A stretch of 64,000 nt of DNA from Dipodascopsis uninucleata var. uninucleata (Eukaryota; Ascomycota; Lipomycetes; Lipomycetales; Lipomycetaceae), in NCBI GenBank assembly GCA_030568195.1, contig JAJLTO010000001.1, positions 1,426,001-1,490,000 of the forward strand, given 5' to 3'. Both the position numbers and the translations under genes were made by a program. Of the stretch, positions 10,649-21,446 are shown in pieces (position 1 is the stretch's first letter; each line of letters begins with the position of its first letter). The notes under the pieces are model-generated. The model saw only the letters and a list, made by a program, of their open reading frames with translations. It searched no databases and was not told where the DNA came from.

Positions 10649-11372
10649 TTACCCTCCTTAAGCAGAGCATGCCAATTAAGTTATGTTTAAAAATACCAGA
10701 GATTCCCGAAACTCTGCATTTCATTTCATAAGTTGGGAAAAACTTCAATTGTATCTTTAATTTGTCTCATATTCTTAATCTTGATTAAGTGGAGATCCTC
10801 AACAAACGCTTCAATACAGTGGAAATGCCGCTCATAAGATGTGGACTTAAAAAAGTAATAAAAGATAAGGGTATAGTTCCTGTCAAAGTAACCCTGCATC
10901 GTTATTAATATTTCGTACGATAGCTAGTTTAACCCTAATTGGCAAAAATTGTTACTAATATTTAATACAATGAAATAATATGCGCGTCCTAGTCTTGCTG
11001 GTGTGAAATTAGGATTCAAGTAATGATTTGGTCATTTTTTATATCACTAAGTAATACATATATTCAACAAGGACAATCAAATCAATAAATATGGCAGAAA
11101 AAGAAAAAAAGGGCAGTTTATTCAATTTGTATATTTACAACAATGTAAACAGAGAAAATAAGATTTAGTACTCTCTATAGTGTAGCTTTCATAGAGTTGA
11201 ATCTATTGTATTGTCTGCTATGAATGCCAAGATTGAGCAGTAAAAGCTGGTAGCATAAAACTAAGCGCACGAATGTCAATCTAAGCTTCTAAATATCCAA
11301 TAGAAAAAGAAAATTGCAAACATTTCCTGATCGCTGCCGAAACGCAAAATGAGATGCTATGAACAGTCGTGA

Positions 11373-11375
<3 letters not shown>

Positions 11376-11405
<30 letters not shown>
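11376..11405. repeat. (AT)15 microsatellite
   Basis: Thirty bases of uninterrupted AT dinucleotide, about 120 bp beyond the 3' end of the lipoyl synthase gene. It is an ordinary simple repeat. Confidence 0.95.
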
Positions 11406-11407
<2 letters not shown>

Positions 11408-11521
11408 TATAACTCTAAACAAATATACGACGCATAGAGACAGTACATAATATAAGGTCTTCTACTTATCTATGATCGGAAGGCTAATACATGAAAGAAA
11501 ACTTAGAAAGCAAGAATTCAT

Positions 11522-12673
11522 TTAGATGCCGCCAGCAGCACCAGCCGAGGCATGAATTTCAGACACCGTATCTTTAGAAGCAGCGTCGCGAACGCGCTTT
11601 CGTAAAACGTTCTCAATGAATGACTCTCCGGCCTTATATGATGAACGAACCAGTGGGCCAGATGCGCAGTAAAGAAATCCAAGCTCCAATGCACGCTGCC
11701 GCCAGTATTCAAACTTCTCCGGCGTAACATACTCAACAACTTTCATGTGACGTTTCGTGGGTCGCATATACTGCCCAAACGTAACAACATCAACGTTAAC
11801 CGATCGAAGATCTTTCAAAGCAGCTTCCAGCTGCTCATCTGTCTCGCCAAAGCCCAGCATGATACTCGACTTTGTAATTAATCCTGGATTAGCTTTCTTT
11901 GCCGTATCCAAAACATCTATACTCTGTCTGAAGGTTGCGCGCCGATCGCGTACGAGTGGGGTAAGTTCTTCGACTGTCTCTATGTTATGAGCATATACAT
12001 CCATACCAGAGCGTGCCATTACTTTAACCATGTCCATGTTACCCATGAAATCTCCTGTTAAGCATTCCACAAGGATATGAGGTGCCTTCTGTTTGATTTT
12101 AATAACAGTCTCGGCAAAATGCGACGAACCTCCATCAGAAAGATCATCTCTATCGACAGAAGTCAACACCACATATCCCAGGCCCCATTGAGCGATCGCC
12201 GCGGCTGTGTTTTCCGGCTCATGAGGATCTAATGGACCAGGTGTTCGATTAGTTTTGACACTGCAGAATCGACATCCTCGAGTGCATGTATCTCCCATCA
12301 GCATAACTGTAGCGGTTGCAGCACTCTTGTCACTACCACCCCAACATTCACCAATATTTGGGCATCTTGCTTCCTCACAAACAGTATGTAAATTCAGACC
12401 TCGTAAATCCTCCTTGATGCGTGAAAAATTAGTACCCCGGGGAATTTCTGTCTTAAGCCATGATGGTAACCTGACAACTTCTTTCCGTCGCTCTGCCGCC
12501 AATTCTTCCACTGTCTTTGCCGTAGTTTCTCCACTTGCTTTCTCAGCAGATAAACGTAAAAAATCATCAAATGACGGTCCCTTATTCAGTACCGATGTAA
12601 AACGAGTAGCTGTTCGCCGTCTGGTAACACCAGCTTCAGTCGTGATGTGTCTAACTGTCTGTCGTAGTGCCAT
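11522..12673 (-). CDS. LIP5: Lipoyl synthase, mitochondrial
   Basis: Radical-SAM enzyme that inserts two sulfurs into the octanoyl chain on lipoyl domains of PDH, KGDH and the glycine cleavage system, in the mitochondrial matrix. Reads as one exon, 383 residues. The auxiliary-cluster cysteines are in [12 protein letters not shown] (about residues 97-108) and the radical-SAM cluster in CTRGCRFC (about 129-136); later family blocks [20 protein letters not shown] and [14 protein letters not shown] are intact, as is the C-terminal RSSYKAGE. The first ATG of the frame, 12673, opens a basic, acid-poor presequence ([15 protein letters not shown]). The end is a small Ala/Gly-rich tail. No missing key residue was noticed. 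Confidence 0.96.
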   Translation of the reverse strand: MALRQTVRHITTEAGVTRRRTATRFTSVLNKGPSFDDFLRLSAEKASGETTAKTVEELAAERRKEVVRLPSWLKTEIPRGTNFSRIKEDLRGLNLHTVCEEARCPNIGECWGGSDKSAATATVMLMGDTCTRGCRFCSVKTNRTPGPLDPHEPENTAAAIAQWGLGYVVLTSVDRDDLSDGGSSHFAETVIKIKQKAPHILVECLTGDFMGNMDMVKVMARSGMDVYAHNIETVEELTPLVRDRRATFRQSIDVLDTAKKANPGLITKSSIMLGFGETDEQLEAALKDLRSVNVDVVTFGQYMRPTKRHMKVVEYVTPEKFEYWRQRALELGFLYCASGPLVRSSYKAGESFIENVLRKRVRDAASKDTVSEIHASAGAAGGI

Positions 12674-13565
12674 GATCCGATGCTTTCCCTGATTTGTAAT
12701 ACTATCTTGATTCTTTATCAAAATCTTCACGAGCAATACTCCAATAACGCTTTAAAGATACAAAGCCTAGAGAATAACTTGTCTGAAGTAAAAAATATTC
12801 AGTTGTAAGAATATCTCGTACACAACTCCTACAATTAGATATCTGCGCAGATGCTACCGTAATATCCTTAAAATAACCGTCAAATTATTCGGGATGTAAA
12901 ATGCTCTGAAAAAACCTCTTTTCATCCGGAGAGAGTATTAAGGAATAACTACATAATATGCAATATTACGGCATAAACTGCTTAAAACAAATACACTTAT
13001 GGAATTAATACAATAATATTAGATACAGTCACGAAATGGCCTTAGAATTTTTATTATTATTAGTCGAATTAATCAGTCAGCACAGAACAGCATTAGCTAT
13101 CATATCATACTCATTACATTAAACGTCATAGATTGTTATGTATATAATACATATATATCTGATATCTATATATACACTTCATTATTAACTAAAAATATTA
13201 AATATATGTAGCTTGCATAATCGACTCATGCCAGCTTACCAGCCAATAACATTAGCTGGATTAGTGAGTACAAACTATGTAAAGCTCAAGTCACAAGGAA
13301 ACAGTTACAAATGCAGTATCCCAGTCGATCAGAATACCCCTGATTAATATATTATTTAAAAACGCAGAAACGCCCATCCAGAAAATAAAAAAATAAAAAA
13401 TTGAAAATATTAGTTGAGGTTTCAAGTTGAATAAAAAACGAAATATAGAGACCAGAACTAAGAGATAACTTAAAACGAGCTCGAAATCACGTAATTCATA
13501 GGGATACTAATTATGTGAGGAACCAATAACTAAAGTTTTCTTCAATATAAACCACAACGGGTTGT
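12674..13565. other. Intergenic between LIP5 and YTP1-like genes
   Basis: About 0.9 kb of strongly AT-rich DNA between two genes on the same strand. It should hold the LIP5 promoter and the 3' end of the YTP1-like transcript. I see no gene or repeat. Confidence 0.5.
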
Positions 13566-15461
13566 CTAGTTCACTCGACGGTATGCCCATCCTTTGATAG
13601 AAAGTAAAACAGTAATCCAACTCATCGCTAAGGCAGTAAAACCAACAGTTAAATTAAGCGAAAACATGCCGTCCAGTCCCCAATAGAGCATAGACTCCAC
13701 TGTTTCGTCATGTGAAATCATGAAAACAGCACCACCTGCCAAAAGACAAAATGACACGAGAACTTCAGTCATTGGTCGCGAAGGAATAGTAGAAGTTGGA
13801 GGAGAAACGTAAAGCATGAAGTATGTAATCAATCTAATGATGGCACCAAAAGAAAGCATATATCCCCATTGCATGTGGATTTTGGTAGACATCTCTAAAG
13901 TTTGATGATGCTGCGACATAAGAATACCAGTCCAGAAAATTGTGAATGCTGGGAACGGATTGTAAGAGAACTTGTACTGACGTGGAATACGTGAATTCGA
14001 ATTGTCGACAGCCCTGTTAGCAGCAAGAAGAGATCGAACGGTAGAGGATTCAAAGAGTATACCCGCTAGACCACCGCCAATGTACATGAAAGCAATTGAA
14101 GCATGTTGAAGATCTTTATGAGACCATGAACCATCTTTACTTCCAAGGTGCTCAAGGAAAACATTAGTTGTACCGTAGAAAAATATCAGCGATGACTCTA
14201 TCATCTCCATTGAACAACGGAAAAATTTCTCGGTAAAAGATTGTCTTACTCCGGGAACAGGCTTGGGCCTAATGTTCCAAGCCCATCCATAGTTGGCGAA
14301 AGAACCAAGAACCCTTCCGAAGGTAAGAACTCCCATCCACAAGAAAACGGCACCCTTTATATGATGGGCAAGCATACTGAAAACATGAGAAGACTTTCCA
14401 ATACAAGTGGCTGTGATAATACCAGTCATTATTTGGAAAAAAGCAATCAGGATCATTGGTCGATTGAGCAGAGCAAAAACAATAGTAGTAATAGTATAGA
14501 GGTTACGGACGAGACCCGCGTTGGAATAGCGCGACAGAGCGCGTTGAAGTGGAGCCAAGCGATCTGAAACATATTGCTGAACACGTAATTCCAATGCGGG
14601 AGCACTATTTGATCCTGAACCTGTCAAATGCATCTTTTCCACATCCTCATAGGTACCATCAACTGAGCCATTGAGAGTGTCACTGTCATCAGGATCGTTG
14701 TTGTGAGTGACATGATAGGAATAGGGTCCGGCATTAGAGTAAGCCCCATCGACGTCATCGTCGTCCTCGAAAGAAACAGATGAGCGTGGCAATTCGGATC
14801 CCGAAGCATGCAGATTATCTTCAGAATATGTCTGATCAAGTTCATCGGCCTCCGATAGATGAGAAGTTCCGTGAACATTAGCGTTATTATGTGGCATTAT
14901 TTTGCTTTTAAGCTTTTTATTAGATGATGGTAACATCCACTCCAATACGCTCTTCAGGATTAATGATCCGAAATGTGTTGACACAAGAACCAACATGATC
15001 CAAGCAAACTTCGAATGAACATTTCCAGGATATAAATCAGGCGCGCCGGCCTCGTAGATGACACCGAGGAAAAATCCAAGAGCGAAAAGTGACAAAAATG
15101 AAACGTGGACGGGAATGTGTAGTGGTGAGCCAGCCACGGAAAACATTATTGATAGCGGCAGCAGACCAAAGCATGAAATGACCATAGATGCAATATGTGC
15201 ATACAATAGACCCCGATTATTGGCCGAATTGAGGAAAGATGTTTTATCATAGTTTATGTAAAATTCAGTGTAGTTGAAAGTCGGCATGCTCATCCCACCA
15301 TGCTCCATTTGTTCACTATTGGAGGAGTTCATACTTGCATCCATAGTCATTTCTGACTCCTCATCTCCATGTGCGGAAACTATTGAAGGTACAAATAAGA
15401 GCAGCAATGCGATGATTGCTATCCGGCTCATAGCCAACTGTGGTAATTTCGATGGTGCCAT
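13566..15461 (-). CDS. YTP1: Ytp1-like integral membrane protein
   Basis: Fungal membrane protein of 631 residues with an N-terminal DUF2427-type and a C-terminal Ytp1-like domain; the molecular function is unknown. A signal peptide is clear (IAIIALLLLFVPSIVSA), followed by a short Met/His/acid-rich luminal segment with HGDE and MEHGGMSM. Four or five helices follow, then a hydrophilic, acidic, Ser-rich loop at about residues 180-285, and a second block of about eight helices beginning near GLVRNLYTITTIVFALL. The SFANYGWAWNIRP and GSWSHKDLQHASIAFMYIGGG stretches are typical of the family. ATG 15461 is the first start; the Met at residue 11, immediately before the signal peptide, is a possible alternative. 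Confidence 0.85.
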   Translation of the reverse strand: MAPSKLPQLAMSRIAIIALLLLFVPSIVSAHGDEESEMTMDASMNSSNSEQMEHGGMSMPTFNYTEFYINYDKTSFLNSANNRGLLYAHIASMVISCFGLLPLSIMFSVAGSPLHIPVHVSFLSLFALGFFLGVIYEAGAPDLYPGNVHSKFAWIMLVLVSTHFGSLILKSVLEWMLPSSNKKLKSKIMPHNNANVHGTSHLSEADELDQTYSEDNLHASGSELPRSSVSFEDDDDVDGAYSNAGPYSYHVTHNNDPDDSDTLNGSVDGTYEDVEKMHLTGSGSNSAPALELRVQQYVSDRLAPLQRALSRYSNAGLVRNLYTITTIVFALLNRPMILIAFFQIMTGIITATCIGKSSHVFSMLAHHIKGAVFLWMGVLTFGRVLGSFANYGWAWNIRPKPVPGVRQSFTEKFFRCSMEMIESSLIFFYGTTNVFLEHLGSKDGSWSHKDLQHASIAFMYIGGGLAGILFESSTVRSLLAANRAVDNSNSRIPRQYKFSYNPFPAFTIFWTGILMSQHHQTLEMSTKIHMQWGYMLSFGAIIRLITYFMLYVSPPTSTIPSRPMTEVLVSFCLLAGGAVFMISHDETVESMLYWGLDGMFSLNLTVGFTALAMSWITVLLSIKGWAYRRVN

Positions 15462-18400
15462 TCTTCTAAAGTATTAAGTAAATATAGTAGTGAAATCCAG
15501 TATTAGAATTGACGCAGTACAGCTGGGATCAGCAGCACCCTCTTAATCGTGCATATAATTGTCTAAATGTCTAATAGATTGCTAGAAGGAACCCACGTAT
15601 AGCTGCACACTGATATATAAATGCAGAGACAAATATACGTATCGAATGTATGTGTGTATTCTGTTTACACTGATAGACTGTGGTCAAAGAATTATAATAT
15701 CAGATTCCACAGGGTTTCGAATAGTGAAAGTTCCGCAGTTATTAGATTTTCTTAGCTGGGATAATAGAGATCTTCAAAATGAGACTCTAGTAGATCGTAC
15801 AAGAAAATCGAGGTGTGTATAATGAAAGAGACACCAATTACCAGTATTATTTTGAAATATTATAGAAAACGAAAACTAGACAATTTACAACTGTTATAAA
15901 TATGGCATGGAGTCAGCGGTCGAAAAAAATGGGACAGTACGATTTGAGCGAGTGACGAGCATAATGAGTTTCCGGAACAAGCAGTATAGCGTGAGCTAAG
16001 ATCGGGTAACACAGAATACAAAATTAAGTTTGTAAGCTAGGACTTATATTAATAATATGCTGACCTCAAAAGATTACGTGAACCTTAACTAGTCCTTTAG
16101 TCGCACTACCCAATGACTAGATGATTCATCATGCATGAACGGAGAAACGGCTGCGGAAGACGACAGAAAACTAGTATTACATTTGCAAAGTCCGTAGATG
16201 AGCCATATTCCAGTGCTAAATGGGGCCCGACAGCGTAATGACTTCGTTTCAGTACTATAGACAGGAGATGCCAAGGTGAGGTAGATAAGATTACTAAATG
16301 AGCTACGCTGTTTCTGAGCAACCATACTCTGTGTACTCAAATGGAGTTTACAACTTTTTAAGCGGACCGCCGCAGGAGGAAAAGGGACAAAGATGATAGA
16401 AAAAAAGTTTTGTTAGTGATCTGGTAAATGTTTTTTTAGCTTTTCGTCATAAAATTTTTCTTTTTGCCCTTCGCAAACTAGTGAAGAGTACCGTTGCAAG
16501 TGTAAGAGAGCATGCAAATAAGTCAGCTGTAAGGTCATATCGGAGATATGATGATACCAAGATACCATAGTCTAAAACAGAGCACTAAAATATAACATGT
16601 TTGACAATTGTAGACAACAAGTAGAAGACCTTTTTACTGGCAGTGTGGACGTTGTTATGGAAAAGAGTGGAAGATTTTTCGCGTTGGGAGTTAAGATGCC
16701 GTCGTTGGGAGAAAAGAACAGAACAAATATAATACTAATACTAGTTAAGACTAAGGGTATCAAGACGAATTTAAAGGCTAGCCGAACGAGCCGGAAGTCT
16801 GTTTGTTATTGGTGGTCGTTGCCTTCCACTCCAAGCAAACCTCTCTCTTAGGCAGTCCAGCCTTCAGCTACCAACTATTACACATCAGTATAGTTAAGGG
16901 CAAGGGTAATTAGTGATTATGGTTTGCTTGAGACAGCAGCAGAAGATCGCTTAGGTGATTACAAGTGCATGCAGTCAAGGGCGGCAGTTAACGGAGTAAC
17001 AACAGCCATGGATAGATTCGGCGGTCAAGCTGGGCGAGGGCGCCGATATGCCAAGACTTGCACGTATTAGTAGGAGACAAGAGGAGAATGACGCAAGATA
17101 TGCAGAAAGCATCCGCTATAGACGTTATAGCGATGTTCTGGGGATTTCCAAATGGTAGAATTGAGAGTTAGCTTAACTGCGGCAATCGTGCGTGCAGATG
17201 ATATCTCTGGTGGTGGTAGCCCAACATGGACTAGAAGATATTTAGATGAAATAGTACGAGTAGGCCAATGAGTAGACGTACTTCATGGCAGCAGAACTTG
17301 GTCAGGTCAAACGGTATCATTTGTTCTACTATGTTCTGGTCTGCCCTCTAGTTATTTATTCCATATTTTTAACCTCACAAAGTTTTACGCGGTCATCGAG
17401 CCGGAAATACTGGCTTCCGCAATCCGCTCGACAGCCAATCGCTTGCTAAACTCCGGCAAGTCCGGCATTTAGTGTCGTCAGTGTCCTGACCACACGAAAA
17501 AAAATATTTACAGCAGTTTGTCTGATCCGTTTAGAGACAACAGAGAGGCTACCTTGTTCCCCAGGTCTCGCTAGAAGGGCTTTGCTGTTTATGCTCAGCT
17601 TTTTGTTTCCTGAATGCTGTTCCTCGCGTGTGTGGGTTGAGTTCAATAGGCATTTTCGTTATTTTGTTCCTGCCGTTTCTTTTAGCCTTGGCAGGGCTGG
17701 CTGTTTTCCCTTTCTATTTCTCTGAGTTTCTGAGAAAGACCTTATTGCTCGTGCCTGCGAATGTACGTGTCTGGGCAGCCACTGCGTGGCTATCACTTAC
17801 TATAAATTTCCGTGTGTTTTTGCTATTAATTTGCGACCTCTGTGCGTGAGGGTCTCATGATACATTGCGTTTTGTAATTGTTTTGTCAACAACACTGTAT
17901 CAACAGCGCATGTGGCGCCTCAGGCCATTTAGCACTTTCACCTCTCAAATTTCGCACATCCTCGCTTACCGGATCGCCCGAACAAACCGTAAAGCCAAAA
18001 CAAGGTCGATTTTGTATTGTTACTCTGATGACGTACGAGCAAGCTGAAAGTGTGCGGAAGAAAGAGCATATTAAAATAGAAGCGATTGTTCAGCCATCTC
18101 AAACTCTAATAAGTTGTATTATGCTGCATCTGCTTTATATCCAGCGGAATGTCTCTGGACAAGCTTTATAAACCATATATACGTATATGTGTCTTGCATT
18201 TATGCTACTGTACCGCAGACATCGTGATCGCACTTTGCGAGCATGAATAAGCTACACTGCTTAGAAATGCAGAGCACAGGCTTGGTGTGACTGACACCTT
18301 CTTGCGCGACAAATAGTAATTTCCAAGTATGTTCTCAGAAAGCACAATCTGTAAACCGCAAGCTGCTGTTCTTGCTGCTGAATTCTACAAGACCTCTGTG

Positions 18401-19039
18401 ACAGTGCACAAGACGCTAGTATGTGACATAATATATAGTGGTAAGTTCCATTATGTCCGGAACCTGCTGTACCAAAGGCTCCGGCCTGCTTGGGATCAGA
18501 CATTCAATCACATTAGAGAAGTAATAATCATTATATTGTTGAGTATATTTAAGGGCTCGTTGACGCCTGTTTTTTGTTTACTCTATGCACAGTCTATACG
18601 TATACGCATACGCACTATGAGCCTGTACGCGTATGAACATATTCTAAATATTTAGTCGTAAGATATACATCATTTGCACGCACAGCCTGCTTTAAACGAC
18701 AAAACGTTACAAGATTACGGTCATTGTTGCTCCTTGGTAGCTAGATACCTATGCCTTCTTTATGTTTTCAACCACTTTCAAGTGTTTTTATTGTTTATTC
18801 GTTTTCTTTTCACTTCAAAGAAAAACAAAAACGTCCCGACACGGCTACTTTTAGTCGTCCAAGCGATAAAATGTTTCATATTTAGCATAAACGCCTTCAT
18901 GCAAAAAGATCTGTGTTTAGCACTTCATCAAACGAAGCACATGACAAGGAACACAGCTAAAACTCCAAAGTTCGCGCTACAAGCTCAATTACCCTAATGT
19001 AATACAAAGTATTGCCGCAAGGGCAACACCTACAACTCA
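15462..19039. other. Gene-free stretch of about 3.6 kb
   Basis: The longest gene-free stretch. No open frame gives a recognisable or protein-like product on either strand. The part from about 16.8 to 18.9 kb looks less AT-rich than other intergenic DNA and includes a perfect 7-bp hairpin at 17114-17132 (CGCTATA/TATAGCG). I saw no tRNA-like internal boxes, no terminal repeats and no tandem repeats. It could be decayed gene sequence, an unrecognised long RNA, or regulatory DNA. Confidence 0.5.
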
Positions 19040-19828
19040 TTATGACAATGTCCAAGGCTCAGAACCCCATGCAAGACCATCTGTTGAAAACGAGCGAAAG
19101 TCATTTTGTAGACCATTACGATGTGCAGGGAAAAATGATGTCCTCTTTAGACCGTATGCGCGGTATGCACGCAAAACAACATCAGCAACTTTCTCACCAG
19201 TGCAGACTACTATCCGATTATTGGCAGACGGATCACCCAATAATAATCGCACACTCAAAGCCGTCTTAATTTGGCATTCTTCAGAAAGAAATGGAGGATC
19301 GACTATGGCCACGTCGAACCTGCCTTGCATATCCGAGCGAATAGCCATGGGTCGGTTGAAATCGAACTTCTCAAACTGATCGTCGCCAAACACCGCAAAG
19401 CGCTCGTCAAATTCGAAGACTACACTCTCAACCCTGATACCTATGGACTTTAATTCTTCCGAAAGCTCGGGTAAAATAACTCTAGTAAGATACTGATGGA
19501 CAGTTGGTGCGCTAACGACAGCAATCCTAAGCACGCCGGGCTCTTTAGTAAGTCCTTTGATTTCCCGCCCGTTTGTTCTTGCTCGAGCGATCGATCCTAA
19601 AGCCCACAGCGATAGCTCTCGGGCGGTCTCATCTGTATACCAGAACTGAGACATTTGCCAGTCTTCCGTGAACAAATCCATAGACTTCAGTGCATCTGAC
19701 TGAGCCTCTGCCGCTGCTGCTATTCGTTCAAAAGCTGCTACTCTCTCTGCTTCCTCCTTCCGAAATTCCTCAAGAAGTGCCTGCGTGTCTGCTGGCAGGC
19801 GAATTTCTTCTTCAGCATCACCGTTCAT
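19040..19828 (-). CDS. EFM5: EEF1A lysine methyltransferase Efm5 (N6AMT2/EEF1AKMT1 family)
   Basis: SAM-dependent methyltransferase of 262 residues; the yeast and human relatives methylate a lysine of translation elongation factor eEF1A. The family pattern is complete: a helical N-terminus, the DWQMSQFWYTDETA block near residues 55-68, a SAM-fold strand RIAVVSAPTVHQYL, the acidic pair VFEFDERFAVFG, and the catalytic DPPF motif within FDVAIVDPPFLSEEC. The C-terminus has the expected CTGEK and late aromatic strand (LAWGSEPW). Single exon; ATG 19828 gives normal family length. It lies downstream of ARP6 on the same strand, separated by about 220 bp. Confidence 0.93.
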   Translation of the reverse strand: MNGDAEEEIRLPADTQALLEEFRKEEAERVAAFERIAAAAEAQSDALKSMDLFTEDWQMSQFWYTDETARELSLWALGSIARARTNGREIKGLTKEPGVLRIAVVSAPTVHQYLTRVILPELSEELKSIGIRVESVVFEFDERFAVFGDDQFEKFDFNRPMAIRSDMQGRFDVAIVDPPFLSEECQIKTALSVRLLLGDPSANNRIVVCTGEKVADVVLRAYRAYGLKRTSFFPAHRNGLQNDFRSFSTDGLAWGSEPWTLS

Positions 19829-20049
19829 GATTAATTACGTATTGAACGCGGTGAATGCCTTGCCCATAACAACAAATATAGATACTTGTACTGTTTTCAG
19901 AGCTCTAAATATGACAAAAATTTTCTTCCGCGTCTTCTTCAGGTTAGGTGAGACGCATGAAACTCACATTACGCGTGCGGCTAAGGAAAGATATTCTTCT
20001 CTTCATACCGTATAGAAAAAGTGTTAGTAGAAAATATGATAGGTCATGT

Positions 20050-21195
20050 CTAGCGACTGCCGCGTTCAAAGTAGTCCTCTCTAGATAAAGCAATGGAGTT
20101 GAAACGTGGTTTGTTCCGTGCTAGCAATGAGCCGCTTTGCCATCCACGTATAATAGGATCGTCTGCTACCACCAGGCCCACTTCAATATCAGCTGGGGCA
20201 AGTTTCCGTAATTCTATCCTCATACGGTCCGTAAATCCCTTTAAAAGTGTTCCGCCCCCAATGAATTCTACGTGTGTGTATAGCAGAGCACGGATATCGT
20301 CGTCACCTTGAGAGACTGCCTCTACTGCTTGCATCACGACTTCAGGCAAACCCGCTTGCTGCAGACCAATATCACTTGGTCGAAATAGGATCTCTGGAAC
20401 ACTGAATCTTTCATTAGTAAGGCGTAGCACTTGTTCATCATCAGATACCTTCTCTCCTTGCTGAAGGATTCTTCCAGAAACGTATCCGCGACCAGTGCGA
20501 ACGTGTGGCAGAACATATTCTAAGACGCAAGAGCCACCGTCCGTGGCTCGCCATCGCTCGAGTTCGTCGGCAAAATTTAATGCCACATAGCACGCTGAGT
20601 CTTTGATTTCGTTGACAATAGCCGACTCATCCATCATGTTGTAATGTCTATATGATATTGTCTCTTTAAGATAGTTTCTCAGTACTTTCCCTCCTATATC
20701 CAAACGGCGGATTGCTGATCTTACAACCTTGCCATTCAAAATAGGTACAACGGTGGTCGCGCCATATCCACAATCCACTATCACTGCACTATCACGACCT
20801 TTCTCCATCTGAATTGCTTCTCCAACAAGAGAAGCAGTACTTGTTCGAAGGCATTCCTTCATCTCATACTCTTCAAAAATAATTTGATCAATCGTAGCTC
20901 CAACAGCACTGAGCCCAATCGGGCCCTCTGTAACTATCATTGATTCTGCATCTCGAAGGCCATTTAGTGTATCCCAAATCGCTCTTTCGCATTCCCAGCT
21001 GGCTACTTGTCCACGTTCAACTGCCCTCCGTGTTACTAAGCCTCCAAGGTCTATTCCAGGTTCTGATAATTCAGCTCCTATATATACCTTTCTGTTACGT
21101 GTGCGTGCTATACAATTTTGCACCTGAACAGGATTATCACCTAGAGAATTGCCAGCCTTAATAGTCCAAGAACCATTATCTAAAATGAACGTCAT
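20050..21195 (-). CDS. ARP6: Actin-related protein 6 (SWR1 complex subunit)
   Basis: Nuclear actin-related protein of the SWR1 remodeller, which exchanges H2A for H2A.Z in nucleosomes. Single exon of 381 residues. The actin-fold phosphate loops can be read: FILDNGSWTIKAG at the N-terminus, VIVDCGYGATTVVPI near residue 137 and FIGGGTLLKGFTDRMRIEL near 313. Arp6-type features are the short length, absence of actin's subdomain-2 loop, and the conserved C-terminal segment ending SREDYFERGS. ATG 21195 starts directly at the first beta strand, as in the family. Confidence 0.92.
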   Translation of the reverse strand: MTFILDNGSWTIKAGNSLGDNPVQVQNCIARTRNRKVYIGAELSEPGIDLGGLVTRRAVERGQVASWECERAIWDTLNGLRDAESMIVTEGPIGLSAVGATIDQIIFEEYEMKECLRTSTASLVGEAIQMEKGRDSAVIVDCGYGATTVVPILNGKVVRSAIRRLDIGGKVLRNYLKETISYRHYNMMDESAIVNEIKDSACYVALNFADELERWRATDGGSCVLEYVLPHVRTGRGYVSGRILQQGEKVSDDEQVLRLTNERFSVPEILFRPSDIGLQQAGLPEVVMQAVEAVSQGDDDIRALLYTHVEFIGGGTLLKGFTDRMRIELRKLAPADIEVGLVVADDPIIRGWQSGSLLARNKPRFNSIALSREDYFERGSR

Positions 21196-21446
21196 ATTCT
21201 GACGTTCGCAGATATAATTATATTTATCTAAAAAAGAGCCTATTAATGGTTTACATGTAATGTGTTACATCTGTGACTGGCATTTGGAAGGGAAGTGGTC
21301 TAAAATACATTCTACACGCGTCGAATCATTGATACACTAAAATTGCTGCTTTTACGCCATATATGGCTAATGTATTAACTATTACTACTTGTCCCTCTCG
21401 ACCCTCACATACATGGAATCACCTATATATCAAGACACTAAAGCAT

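Larger units (their letters stand above)
9564..11521. other. Intergenic, about 2 kb, with hairpin group and (AT)15
   Basis: No protein gene recognised. Notable contents are a group of perfect inverted repeats at 10462-10648 (listed separately) and a 30-nt (AT)15 tract at 11376-11405. Short open frames here lack protein-like composition. Confidence 0.5.

Noticed and set aside
10424-10690. 88-codon plus-strand frame
   Set aside because: It overlaps the hairpin group, has no recognisable motif and its composition looks random; the hairpins explain the unusual bases better.
18674-18997. 107-codon plus-strand frame in the gene-free interval
   Set aside because: Composition is random-like (Phe, Leu, Cys, Lys mixed without pattern) and no motif or splice context supports it.
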